A stretch of 64,000 nt of DNA from assembly GCA_018806915.1 (NCBI GenBank), contig JAGKQI010000016.1:1-64000 (forward strand), given 5' to 3'. Positions 54,890 through 63,806 of this stretch are shown piece by piece. The stretch comes from Phytophthora colocasiae. Taxonomy: Eukaryota; Oomycota; Peronosporomycetes; Peronosporales; Peronosporaceae. Under the pieces are notes generated by a model. The model had not been told where the DNA came from. It ran no database searches and saw only the letters and a program-made list of their open reading frames with translations. The position numbers and the translations under genes were made by a program. Numbering within the stretch: position 1 is the stretch's first letter; every line of letters begins with the position of its first letter.

Positions 54890-55439
54890 TCACTTCGGAT
54901 ACAGAGGGGGTCATGGAGTCGGGGTCCATGACTGCAACATGTGGCCATCGGTTGGGCGTCCTGCACAGGGATGCCAATACCGCATTCACATCAATGTCGC
55001 GCGGACGAACAGTTCGTGCCAACCAGTCAATGTGAGGCTGGTGACGAGCAAGCCACGGGATACCGAAGACACAGTCAAAGGAACCGCTCAAATCGATCAC
55101 CAGTAAGTCATCGGACCAATGGAAACTGTTGAACACGTACGATAAGGTGACAGAACGCCGCGGGACACGCCGCGGCTTCCCGTCAGCATATTTTACCACC
55201 ATGTGGCCGGGGCCTTCCCTAACTCGCATGTCCGCCGGTAACACCGACAAACTCTCGGCGCGAAGCGGACGCTTCGCGCCATTGACGTGGATACTAAGGA
55301 TGATCAGTCTCGGGTCACTGCCGGAAGTGGTGGCAAAGAATTGCGCATGAAGCACGGGGGGAGAGGGGGGTGGGGCTGGGAGGAGGACCGGCCACCAGAG
55401 ACCCGTCTTCCTCATCACATCCAGTAGGGCGCCCCGCAC
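54890..55439 (-). pseudogene. Gypsy protease region lacking the active-site motif
   Basis: The minus frame shows the usual body of oomycete Gypsy proteases (VNGAKRPLRA, then SLSVLPADMRV, DLLVIDLSGSFDCVFGIPWL, ARHQPHIDW). Between RPLRA and ESLSV the expected segment with the catalytic Asp-Ser/Thr-Gly is absent, an apparent deletion of a dozen or so codons. The protease cannot be active. The frame continues a few codons into the RNase H frame overlap at about 54800-54886. Confidence 0.75.
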
Positions 55440-56435
55440 CTACTGGTTGTCGCCGTTTTTTGGGTCAGCGACCATATCATCCGCATCGTCGGCAACAATG
55501 TGTGCCAATACCGGAGCAGGGGCGCGGCACACAGCGGCGCCATGTCCGAGTTTGCGACAGCGGAAGCATCAAAGAGGGCGTGAACCGCGACCGATGTCGT
55601 CGGCGAGCTGTCGCGCCGACGGCCACGATAATCTTGGATGGCGTCAATCTCCATCGGCTTGGGATCCGTGGCTGGAAGTCTGGTGAGAGAGAATGCCTCG
55701 GAGGCGGACACGCTGTAGTCTTCTCACAGCGCTGTCTCAAACGCTCCCTCCAGCGAGGCGAGCGTCTTCCGGGTCAAATAGAAGCGCCGGTAACCAGCGT
55801 TCATGCCAGAGATAAATACATGGCCTTGAGTCGCCATGTCCACCGGATTTGTCGTGATGCACGACACCAAGTGACGAGCCCGTTGGATGTACTCGAGCAT
55901 GGACATCCGTCCCTGCTTCATCGAGAGGAACGCCGAGCGTTGAACACGCTCGTCTTGAGGGGGCTCAAAGGACAGGCGGAAATCTCTCTTCAGTGACTCC
56001 ATCGTCGTAAAGCAGGAGGGGTCGGCTACGAGCTTGCCGAGCGCCCACTCCTTGGCCTTCCCCGTTAACTTGGATAAAAGGAACCGGGTACGAGCGAACT
56101 CGGTAGACAGCTACCGAGCTTCGATCGCAATGTCGATCTCACAGAACCAGCGGTTCAGATGGAGGCGAGCGGCGCCATCGCCACTGTAGCAGGAGACATC
56201 GAGCTTCACGATGTCAGTCTTGTTCTTGGTCGGCGAGCTCACGCGCCATGAGCTCGTGAGCAGCCAGTCGTTGATCCTCTTCCGTTCCGGAAGTCAGCAA
56301 GGTCTTGATGACTCCTTCTCCGGACACCGCTGCAAGGCGGTGTAGCGACTCCCACTCGAAGACGGACAAGTGGGGGAAGCTGGCATGATCGAGGGCAGCA
56401 CCAGCCCCTTCATTGAAATTGGAAGCGTCGTTCAT
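55415..56435 (-). pseudogene. Gypsy Gag region
   Basis: The start MNDASNFNEGAGAA at 56435 lies 34 bp inside the 5' LTR. The frame stops at 56214 after EELMARELADQEQD-like acidic residues, which may be a genuine short Gag head or a break. The core Gag domain appears at 56002-55724 (FRLSFEPPQDERVQRSAFLS, MLEYIQRARHLVSCI) and continues after a frameshift to 55415. The expected zinc knuckle near 55550 can only be read in a third frame. Gag is therefore not intact. Confidence 0.75.
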
Positions 56436-56468
56436 AGTCGTGTGGACGGACTACAAAGTGCTACCAGA

Positions 56469-56611
56469 TGTAACGGGGCGGTGCTCAGTGGTAAAAGTAA
56501 CTCTGAATTAGACAAGGACGCTCGAGTTCGAGCGTCCACAACCATCGAATATGTAAGCTATCTAATTGGTCGCCGTGCACCACGGTGACCATGTGACGGA
56601 AGCCCGTCACA
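56469..56611 (-). repeat. Gypsy 5' LTR (143 bp)
   Basis: It is 141/143 identical to 51168-51310 and flanked outside by target copy ACAGT (56612-56616). Confidence 0.95.
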
Positions 56612-56616
56612 ACAGT

Positions 56617-57400
56617 AGTAGACGTCGGACAAGTCAACGATGACCTCATTGCTGTCCACAATCACCCGCAGCACCACCGTGCCCTTCTTGACCACGTGTA
56701 TAATATCACCGTTAGCCGCTCGGTACTGTGTCGCAGTCGACGGCGTTTCGCAGCAACCGTTCTTCACCAAGTGCACGCTGGACCCGCTGTCTAAAATCCA
56801 ATGCACGAATCCGCGTTCGTGCCGGTTCCGACGGCCAACGTGACTTGAGTCGATGTCTTAGCACCGCTGTTCTCTTTACTTTGGCAGACTCTGGCTAGGT
56901 GCTCGGCTTCACCACAATTGTAGTTGGAGCGAGTCTCCGTGCCGTCAACACGGGCAACGGACCTTCGTCCACCTTAATCTCAACGGCCCTCACCGTGAAA
57001 TCGACCACCTCGTCCGCGATTGCCGCGACCACCTTGGCCGCGTCCGATCCCCTGCTTGAGCATGTTCGCCTCGAACTCAATCACGAACCCCACCAACTCT
57101 GTGGTCTGCTGTATATAGTCGACGCGCTGCGAGTTCAACCGCGTCAACATTGCAACACGTGCAGGTTTGAGCTGCGGGAGCGCTCAGTCACGTACATCAA
57201 GTACTGGTAGTGCTCGGCCCACGTCCTGTCTCCGAAGTCATCAACTGCATTCCCTTGTTCACCGTGATTGTTGTCATGTACGGCACGAGCATCTTGTTCA
57301 TCACATGGTCCAACGTGGGCGATTCGACCGTCCAGAGCAGCACCATTCTCTCGAAGTGTACACACTCGAAATGCAAAAAATAGCTGGTATCGTCTTAAGG
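56617..57400 (-). mobile_element. Right piece of old Copia remnant C (Gag-protease)
   Basis: On the minus strand a protease motif HWILDSGSSVHLVKNG lies at about 56759-56806. A zinc-knuckle-like NYNCGEAEHLARVC lies at about 56890-56935, in which the first Cys of CCHC is replaced by Asn. A Gly/Arg-rich linker and a Gag-like segment WAEHYQYLMYVTERSRSSNL (57144-57365) follow upstream. Frames change several times. The Gypsy element at 51168-56611 is inserted just downstream of the protease motif. No LTR of this older element was identified. Confidence 0.7.
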
Positions 57401-57505
57401 AAATTAGCTGACTGCTTTCAAGGTGGAAAGCTTGCAGTCACTTGAAAGTAGTGTTATGAAGTAGAAAAAAAACCTATGAAATCTGATATATTCCCTTTCA
57501 AAAAA

Positions 57506-57514
57506 TCATTAACC
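57506..57514 (+). promoter_or_regulatory. Possible initiator of the C2-protein gene
   Basis: TCATTAACC lies 22 bp upstream of the ATG at 57537 and partly fits the oomycete initiator (TCATT core, but AA instead of pyrimidines after it). Confidence 0.35.
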
Positions 57515-57536
57515 CACAGGGCGATCATACTACAAG

Positions 57537-60197
57537 ATGCCAACTCTAACGCAGCTCGTTGTGGGCGTCGTCGGCGCGCGTGACCTCCTCGTAGGGGACC
57601 TGAACGGCTCCAGCGACCCTTTCGTGCAGCTGACGGTGCTGGACGCCAAGGGGAACGCTTTAACCGCCGCTGGGACCTTCAAAACGTGCGTCTCCAAGCG
57701 AACTCTGGCCCCTGAATGGAACGAAACTTTCACGATCGGATCCAGAGACTTCGACCTGCGCCTGGCGACGTCTCTGCGCTTCATGGTGTTCGACTTCGAC
57801 GGACTTAAGCGAGACGATGTCTTGGGCGTCGTGGAAGTGCCGCTGGACCTGATTACGTGTGAGACGGAGCCCATGGACGACTGGTACCGCATTATGAAAG
57901 TACCGGACGCTATGACTTCAGACGCTAAAGGGGAACTGCACTTAACGTTTAAGAAACCTGCTGCTGCTACTTCAGAGAGTAGAGGGAAAGCCAAGTCTGT
58001 GGCTTTCCAAGGGGAAGACGAGAGTCCCAATTTACTCTATGTGACTATTGATTCAGGCAAAGATTTATTGCCTATGGATCGCAATAACAGTAGTGATCCT
58101 CTTGTAAAGTTGTCAGTTGTAGGTCAACGACACCAGACGGAAACAGTGGCCAAGACCCTCAAGCCTCACTGGGACGAACGCTTTGCGTTCCTCTTGAAGG
58201 ACGCACACACGACGCTGGAGCTGCTGGCGGAGGACGAAGATCGCACAATTAACGACTTTTTAGGTCGTGCTCAGCTGGTGCTGGCAGATGTGATCGTGCC
58301 GAATGAGGAGAAAACTGTGACTGTCACTTTACTGGACAAGAAATTGCAGAACGACAAGGATCGAGGTACCCTGAAGCTCCGACTGCGGTGGGTGTACGAC
58401 CCCAATGCTGAGTCCATCACGAAGACGTCCAAGAAGAAGAAGGAAAAGTCTATTCTACAGTCCCTCAAGAAGTCGATGCGTGTGACTAGCCCTGACGGTC
58501 CGTATAATTCTGATGACGAGTTGAATGACGAAGACGACGAGGTGCTGGATGCTGAGAGTGAAGATGATGTTGACGTGGCTTCGCTTCCTCCTCCTCCTCC
58601 TGGAACGACGATCCTCAAGTTCGCAGTGGCTACAATCCACCGTGTGGAAGACCTCCCGCCGATGGACTCGATCCTGTTTGACAAGGGCGAGCGACGCAAG
58701 CACAGTGGAGGAGGGATTGACGCTTATGTGGCTGCTGCTCTGTCATCTGAGCCTGAAGATTTCGTACGTACCCGTGTGCGGACCAAGCAGGGACGTCGTG
58801 AGCAGTTGAACGTCAACTTTCGAGAGAGTTTGATGCTGTTTTTGCCTGATGAGAAGGACTCCAAGAGCCACGATGTGAGTTTCAACGTCATGGACTGGGA
58901 TCCGGTGGGTGGGGATGAAATCGTTGGCAAGTTTGAGCTTAAGAACGTCGAAGCTGTTGCGAAAATCCATGGGAATCAGCCGTTCTGGGTCAATTTGTAT
59001 GGCGCACCTGTCAAAGGCTGCAGCAACAACAGTCGAGCTGCAGAGCTGATGAATGACAACGCGGATTTGGCTTCTACGTACCGTGGCCGCGTGCTGCTGA
59101 CGCTTCGTATCCGCACCAAGTCATCAGAATCGTACGAGGCCAAACATCAGAAACGATTGGCTCGTAAGTTACCCATGGAGAACTACCCGGAGAGCTGTGT
59201 GTACCGGATGAGAGCTCATTTCGTGCAGGCAGTTGGTTTACCGGCAGCTGTGGCCAACGGTAAGCCAAAATTGTCGCTGGTGCTTTCGTGTGGGCTGCGC
59301 AAGATCACTTCAACGAGGAAAATGGCTGTTAATGGGAGTATCAAGTGGAATGAGACCGAGGAAAGTGACAAGATGGTCTTCCCAGTAGATGTCAACCAGA
59401 TACCAGACATCTTCCTGTACTTGTGTGAGAAAGATGATGAGAAACGAGTAGCGATCTGCTACAAGCGTTTCAAGGCGAAGGAGCTGCTGATGTCCGAATT
59501 CGAACGGGAGATGGAGTGGATCCCCCTAATGGCCGACCGTGCAGTGGACAAGGCCAAGCCGCGAGAGGAATATACTGGAAAAGTGCTGGTGCGTCTGGGT
59601 TTTGGCCCCATCGAGACAGCTACAGCTCAGTCCTGGGACCAGCGGGCGATGCTGGAGCATGTCAACCACCGCAAGTCGTTTCAGGTTCGCGTCCGCATCC
59701 ACGAAGCTCGGAACTTGGTCTCCTTGCATGACAGCACCAAAACGATCGTCGCGAGCGCCACTGTGCAGTGTTGGGACGGCGTCCTGAAGACGACAAAAAG
59801 TACTGAGACGCAGGAGTCTTCGACCTCGCCCAAGTGGGCACAGACGTTCTGCATTGACGTTAATCTGCCGGACTTACGCTACGCCCCTCACGTACTGATT
59901 CATGTTCGGAACGAGAAGCCTCGCGAGTACATTGGCACTGCAGCCTTGAAGCTGTCAGATGCTACGAACAGTGAAACGTCCGACGGGAGTGTGGTGGTCT
60001 GTACGTCACAGGAGCTCAAGCAGAACGAGCGTCCGCACCGGCCGAAGCCCAAGTGGCTGCCGGTTGTTTTCAACGGAGACGCAGAGGAGACGAGCCATGG
60101 GCAGATTCTCGCCTCGGTTGAGCTGGTTCGAAAGGCTTTTCCAGATGAATCTCTGCCAGAACCAGAAACCCTGGAGAATGTCAACGTGGAGGAGTAA
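57537..60197 (+). CDS. Tandem C2-domain protein (ferlin-like layout, no membrane anchor)
   Basis: The 886-residue intact protein has about five C2-like domains: ~4-140 (DLNGSSDPFVQL and FDFDG, the Ca2+-loop Asp residues), ~164-287 (DRNNSSDPLVKL, then EDEDRTINDFLG), ~357-526 (divergent, interrupted by an inserted loop), ~554-690 (KPKLSLVLSC, few loop Asp) and ~714-840 (FQVRVRIHEARNLVSLHDST). The first two keep the acidic loops expected for Ca2+-dependent phospholipid binding; the later ones do not obviously. A Lys-rich and then acidic linker lies at ~295-348. No signal peptide, transmembrane segment or catalytic domain is seen, so a cytosolic adaptor for membrane contact or trafficking is the likeliest role (inference). 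Multi-C2 order recalls ferlins, but the C-terminal anchor is missing. It is the only clearly single-copy, non-element gene in the right third of the window. Confidence 0.9.
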   Translation: MPTLTQLVVGVVGARDLLVGDLNGSSDPFVQLTVLDAKGNALTAAGTFKTCVSKRTLAPEWNETFTIGSRDFDLRLATSLRFMVFDFDGLKRDDVLGVVEVPLDLITCETEPMDDWYRIMKVPDAMTSDAKGELHLTFKKPAAATSESRGKAKSVAFQGEDESPNLLYVTIDSGKDLLPMDRNNSSDPLVKLSVVGQRHQTETVAKTLKPHWDERFAFLLKDAHTTLELLAEDEDRTINDFLGRAQLVLADVIVPNEEKTVTVTLLDKKLQNDKDRGTLKLRLRWVYDPNAESITKTSKKKKEKSILQSLKKSMRVTSPDGPYNSDDELNDEDDEVLDAESEDDVDVASLPPPPPGTTILKFAVATIHRVEDLPPMDSILFDKGERRKHSGGGIDAYVAAALSSEPEDFVRTRVRTKQGRREQLNVNFRESLMLFLPDEKDSKSHDVSFNVMDWDPVGGDEIVGKFELKNVEAVAKIHGNQPFWVNLYGAPVKGCSNNSRAAELMNDNADLASTYRGRVLLTLRIRTKSSESYEAKHQKRLARKLPMENYPESCVYRMRAHFVQAVGLPAAVANGKPKLSLVLSCGLRKITSTRKMAVNGSIKWNETEESDKMVFPVDVNQIPDIFLYLCEKDDEKRVAICYKRFKAKELLMSEFEREMEWIPLMADRAVDKAKPREEYTGKVLVRLGFGPIETATAQSWDQRAMLEHVNHRKSFQVRVRIHEARNLVSLHDSTKTIVASATVQCWDGVLKTTKSTETQESSTSPKWAQTFCIDVNLPDLRYAPHVLIHVRNEKPREYIGTAALKLSDATNSETSDGSVVVCTSQELKQNERPHRPKPKWLPVVFNGDAEETSHGQILASVELVRKAFPDESLPEPETLENVNVEE

Positions 60198-60300
60198 AAA
60201 TGACAACAACAACAGCGTGAAGTAGGTGGAGGAAAGTAAATACCTGAAGAAAAAGTCTTTGTTGGAACTCCATTAAAGATTTGCAGCGTATCCTGGATAC

Positions 60301-60458
60301 GGGAAAATCTATGGAGCTCGAGGTTACGGAGCTCGAGCTACCAATAAATCGTATGTGTCGACCAAAAAAAAAATAGTCAACACAAAATTTTATTTTATCG
60401 CAAAATGAATTAACTCCGACAGTAATTGTCAAAGAGTTAATTGGATATTTAATTTGGC
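60301..60458. repeat. Left TIR of the Harbinger-like element (158 bp)
   Basis: It matches the reverse complement of 62632-62787 over its whole length, with small differences (A-run length near 60364, AATAAATCG versus AAAAAATCA near 60345). Confidence 0.92.
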
Positions 60459-60590
60459 GACCAGAGGAAGCTTATCCGTCAATGTTGTGCTACTTTTCAA
60501 TATTCGGTTATGAAACCCACGTGGCCTGTAAAACTAGTCGCGAAACCTACATTTGCCTTTGCTCTTTTTAAGTTCATTCATTCTTTGATT

Positions 60591-61267
60591 ATGGATTCAA
60601 CACCAACAGCGGCACCACTGCAGCAACAACCTCGAGCTATCTCATTCCGCCACCTCCGGAACAAGTCTTTGCGTCTTATGACTGCCCTACACGCATGGAG
60701 TAGGCGACAATGTATTGACGTGACAAGGGTCATAACAAGAAGAACAAGGCAAATGAGTGTGACTACTACTTCAGATACAGCTGCAACTTCAGCCGTTACC
60801 ACCACTAGTTTGCCAGTTGCTAAGCGAGCCCAATCCGCGCTCGTACAATTACGACGAATCCGAAGAAGCCAAAAAAGAAACGAAGTTCGTTGGTTGATCA
60901 TGACGCGCTTCACGCGCTCAAAGAATTTCAGCTGGTCCAACATAAGGAAATTGAGATGAAAAACCTTTCAATTCAAAGAGAAGAACTGGTACTAAAGCAG
61001 AAGCGGTCCGATAAAGACGAGACGGAATCTAAAGCTCGCATTGCAGAGTCTGCGAATGTGATGAAGCTGCAGGAGGAAGCGGAGCACCGGAGGATACTGC
61101 GGATAATTATGCTGTTTCGTGAACGGAATAAACTGAAAGCTGAGGGTGTGTCACAGGAGGACATTGATATTGCGATGCCTCTTCCTCAACTGGATATAAT
61201 CAACACCCTAGCTCCGTCAGATACGCCAGAAGCAGGTTTCGACGCTCTTCACCACCGGCATCCCTAG
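60591..61267 (+). pseudogene. Accessory protein remnant of the Harbinger-like element
   Basis: PIF/Harbinger elements usually encode a second, Myb/SANT-like DNA-binding protein. Here + frames give a Ser/Thr/Pro-rich start (MDSTPTAAPLQQQPRA at 60591). After a frame change near 60850, a basic KKPKKKR segment leads into a long helical stretch, ALHALKEFQLVQHKEIEMKN ... EHRRILRIIMLFRERNKLKA, ending EGVSQEDIDIAMPLPQLD. The C-terminal GVSQEDID motif resembles that of oomycete Harbinger second ORFs (from memory). A Trp-containing Myb-like region is not visible, so the N-terminal part is probably lost. Its end overlaps the 3' end of the transposase on the other strand (61200-61267). Confidence 0.5.
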
Positions 61268-62456
61268 GCAGTGGCATATTCAGCTCATCATTTTCGTCTA
61301 GGTCATTAGAGCGACCATGTCGCCTAATGCCCTCTTTCCAATCTGCAGGAATCGGCTCAGCAATCAGCAAATTATGTACTATGCAGGCAGCAGTTACGTA
61401 GCGAATAACCTTGCGCATATCCCGACGTTTAGTTAACTTCGTGCGGATCCCATTCAAGTATTGAAATATTGTTTTTAGCAAGCCAATGCAGTGTTCCGAC
61501 ACAATCCGAATCTTTGCCAATTTACCATTGAAGTTTGTGTGGTTTTGGTCCATTGTACACCCCACAAGTTTTTTAAATATGGGAACCATTACTGACGAAG
61601 CCTGAAAATCTGAGTCTCCAAGTAAGTATTCTCTATGACTGAAGAATGTGTTCTGCTGTAGGATAGCTGGGCTATTCCTCCAAACGCGATTATCGTGAAC
61701 TGACCCCGGCCATCCAATTACAATTTGGCGGACTCGAGCAACATCATCACAAGTAATAAGAGTATTAACAGCGTAGTAGCCCTTTCGAGAGTAGTAAGCT
61801 TCTCCATTTTTCTGAGGTTTAAATGCAAGAGGGAGAAGTGTACCATCCACCAGGCCGATGCAATTTATCAAGCTGTACTTATCACATATGCGCCGGGAAA
61901 TCTCGATACGCTCCGCCGTGCTCGGCCACGCGAGAGTGCTTGGTTCCAGCGCTAAAATTGCTCCAGAAGCTCGATACAAGTAGTTTCCAACAGTCCCCTT
62001 ACCCAAACCTAATAACTGTGCCTGCTTTGACCATGTGGCATCACTGCCGAAGCTTCCCAAACACTTCAATAGAACCAACATGTGTAATTCAGCGCCACCA
62101 CGGAACGGGCAGTACCCGTTAGATGTCAAGGCTGGATGAGTCCGAACAAGTTGCACAAGACGGAAGAAGGTCTCCCGGTCCATTCGAAAGTGTTCCAAGA
62201 ACTCAGTATCGGTCAAGTATACGTCGTCGTATAGTAGCTTCTTCCATCGGTCCCCACGCCGGCGATATAATGATGGTCGATCAAAGTACCGAAATGCTAG
62301 CACACTCCTGTAGGCTGCTACGTGCAGCTCATCCAAATCGTCTTCGGTAGTGTCTTCCTCATCAACAAAAAAACGCAAAGCTGCTGCTTCCGTTCTCACA
62401 GGTATGGCAGCCTCCAATGTCCGTAGAGCTTTTTGACGCGAGCTTAGGCGAGGCAT
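61200..62456 (-). CDS. PIF/Harbinger-type DDE transposase
   Basis: The likely start is the ATG at 62456 (MPRLSSRQKALRT), giving 418 residues; an in-frame ATG 24 codons upstream would add a Ser/Asn-rich extension. It contains the N-terminal helix-turn-helix-like region (FRMDRETFFRLVQLVRTHPA, MLVLLKCLGSFGS, LGKGTVGNYLYR). The DDE catalytic core then follows: CIGLVDGTLLPLAF (first Asp), AYYSRKGYYAVNTL, IVIGWPGSVHDNRVWRNS, EYLLGDSDFQ (second Asp) and SEHCIGLLKTIFQYL (Glu). It ends with RKVIRYVTAACIVHNLL and an acidic tail. All three acidic residues are present and the frame is unbroken, so it may be active. It is homologous to HARBI1-like nucleases. Confidence 0.9.
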   Translation of the reverse strand: MPRLSSRQKALRTLEAAIPVRTEAAALRFFVDEEDTTEDDLDELHVAAYRSVLAFRYFDRPSLYRRRGDRWKKLLYDDVYLTDTEFLEHFRMDRETFFRLVQLVRTHPALTSNGYCPFRGGAELHMLVLLKCLGSFGSDATWSKQAQLLGLGKGTVGNYLYRASGAILALEPSTLAWPSTAERIEISRRICDKYSLINCIGLVDGTLLPLAFKPQKNGEAYYSRKGYYAVNTLITCDDVARVRQIVIGWPGSVHDNRVWRNSPAILQQNTFFSHREYLLGDSDFQASSVMVPIFKKLVGCTMDQNHTNFNGKLAKIRIVSEHCIGLLKTIFQYLNGIRTKLTKRRDMRKVIRYVTAACIVHNLLIAEPIPADWKEGIRRHGRSNDLDENDELNMPLPRDAGGEERRNLLLAYLTELGC

Positions 62457-62631
62457 GGCGCAGGAATTTAAGTGGCGTGGGAACGAAATTTTCGACTTGT
62501 TGCTGTGCAAGCTGCAGGGGGTGTTCAATGCTCTCGGACACTCATTGGCTAAAATCTATTTCGTGGCGCGTCGCGCGGGAAAAAAAAGTTGCTCTAGCTG
62601 CGAGCATTGACAACTCCTAATATACACCAGA

Positions 62632-62787
62632 GCCAAATTAAATATCCAATTAACTCTTCGACAATTACTGTTGGAGTTAATTCATTTGCGATAAAATAAA
62701 ATTTTGTGTTGACTATTTTATTTTGGTCGACACATATGATTTTTTGGTACCTCGAGCTCCGTAACCTCGAGCTCCATAGATTTTCCC
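62632..62787. repeat. Right TIR of the Harbinger-like element (156 bp)
   Basis: Inverted copy of 60301-60458, ending CCATAGATTTTCCC, followed by target copy CTGGATAC (62788-62795). Confidence 0.92.
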
Positions 62788-62795
62788 CTGGATAC

Positions 62796-63806
62796 TCGCT
62801 CGTTCTACCGCCTCTGCTGGTAACTACAAAGGTCGGTCAGTTCGTCTACCTCAATGTCCCAGCTATCTCCAAGCTGCAGTGGCATGCGTTCACGATATCT
62901 TCATCACCACTTACCAGTTCTGATACACTCACGATTCTACTTAAATCACTTGGTGACTGGACAGAGGAATTGGTCAAATACTCGGAGGACTGAAAGAGGA
63001 ACAATGTTCTATCTACATGGACGGATACTATGGTGCGTCGCTGGAGATGTACGAAGAGTATTCTACCGTGTGTCTAGTGGGTGGAGGCATCGGAGTGACC
63101 CCATTACTTTCGATCCTGGCAGATATCGTGGCAAAGCTTCAAAGGGGCGAAACTTTACGTCAGAAGGTCATTTTCATCTTCTCCTTCCGTGAACTGTCCC
63201 TACTGGAAGAGATACACCCTGTACTGATGCAGATAAAGGAGTTGGACCCTCACCAGAACTTCTTCAGTCTTCACTTCAGCCTCACGCGTACTCCTACAAG
63301 TGAACAACTGGAACTACCTATTGATCGTGAACGTCTTGCTGGGAAACCCCACTTGAATGCTACTAAGTACGACGCTACCGTGAAGTCCAAGGCCCCCAGA
63401 GTTTTTCACTGAGCCTCTGCGTACTCGAACCAGCAAGGTGGCAATGTTTGGTGCATCCTTCCTGATCACGTTGATCATCGAGATCCTCGTCAAGTACGGC
63501 AACAAAGTACAAAAATTGAAATTGAAATTGTTGCGGTTTAGTCGGCTACCTACACCCAAAGACGCGCACAGCTGCATCTTCGCCTACGGAGAGCGAGTCA
63601 CGAGACTCACACCCGCGGTAGGCGCCCAACAGGAGAGCAACGAGAACCTCTGGCCCCTGCAGAATTTCGTCGAGATCACGTTGCTCATTGTCGTGGGGAT
63701 GGCTACAGTCTACACGAGTATCGCACTGGACAAGAAGACGCAAGACCCTAAAACCCCCACTTGTTATGGCTCCCAAATGGAAAATGTAGAAGTGATAATG
63801 TATTGA
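62796..63806 (+). pseudogene. Truncated ferric reductase / NADPH oxidase-like pseudogene 3
   Basis: Only the flavin and NADPH half of the reductase remains. It starts at the transposon border with codons equal to residues ~391 onward of the intact copy (RST, AG.YK) and continues, after a one-base insertion, through VGQFVYLNVPAISKLQWHAF and TISSSP to a stop at 62991-62993. A shifted frame from 63017 carries MDGYYGASLEMYEEYSTVCL, the NADPH loop GGGIGVTPL and the block FSFRELSLLEEIHPVLMQIK, stopping at 63410. The last frame has the first C-terminal membrane segment, a ~120-bp insertion that stays open, then NLWPLQNFVEITLLIVVG. After SIALDKKTQDPKT the reductase tail is lost and unrelated codons lead to a stop at 63804-63806. 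It has no heme domain and cannot be functional. Confidence 0.85.

Larger units (their letters stand above)
51168..56611 (-). mobile_element. Gypsy (Ty3-type) LTR retrotransposon with deletions
   Basis: The LTRs are 51168-51310 and 56469-56611 (143 bp each), differing at two positions. The target duplication ACAGT is at 51163-51167 and 56612-56616. Termini on the minus strand are TGTGACGG...CGTTACA. A primer-site-like TCTGGTAGCAC begins inside the 5' LTR (56468 downward, minus) and a purine tract AGTGAGGGGTGA lies before the 3' LTR (51311-51322). Sense order is Gag, protease, RNase H, integrase. The protease lacks its Asp-Ser-Gly motif and the reverse transcriptase palm with YVDD is absent, so the element is non-autonomous. 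It is inserted in the protease region of an older Copia remnant. Confidence 0.95.
60301..62787 (-). mobile_element. TIR DNA transposon with Harbinger-type transposase, long TIRs, 8-bp duplication
   Basis: The ends are long terminal inverted repeats (60301-60458 and 62632-62787) starting GGGAAAATCTATGGAGCTCG. An 8-bp direct repeat CTGGATAC flanks it at 60293-60300 and 62788-62795. The 2487-bp element carries a minus-strand transposase (61200-62456) and a convergent accessory frame (60591-61267). The transposase is PIF/Harbinger-like, but that superfamily normally makes 3-bp duplications and has short TIRs, so the combination is unusual. On the right it abuts a truncated reductase pseudogene; on the left it abuts the 3' flank of the C2 gene. 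Confidence 0.85.

Noticed and set aside
58271..58699. 142-codon minus frame within the C2-protein gene
   Set aside because: Ser-rich shadow of the Asp/Glu-rich linker on the + strand.
60301..62787. Treating the inverted repeats at 60301-60458 and 62632-62787 as a segmental inverted duplication
   Set aside because: The repeats end abruptly at GGGAAAATC on both sides with an 8-bp direct repeat outside and a transposase inside, which fits a DNA transposon better.
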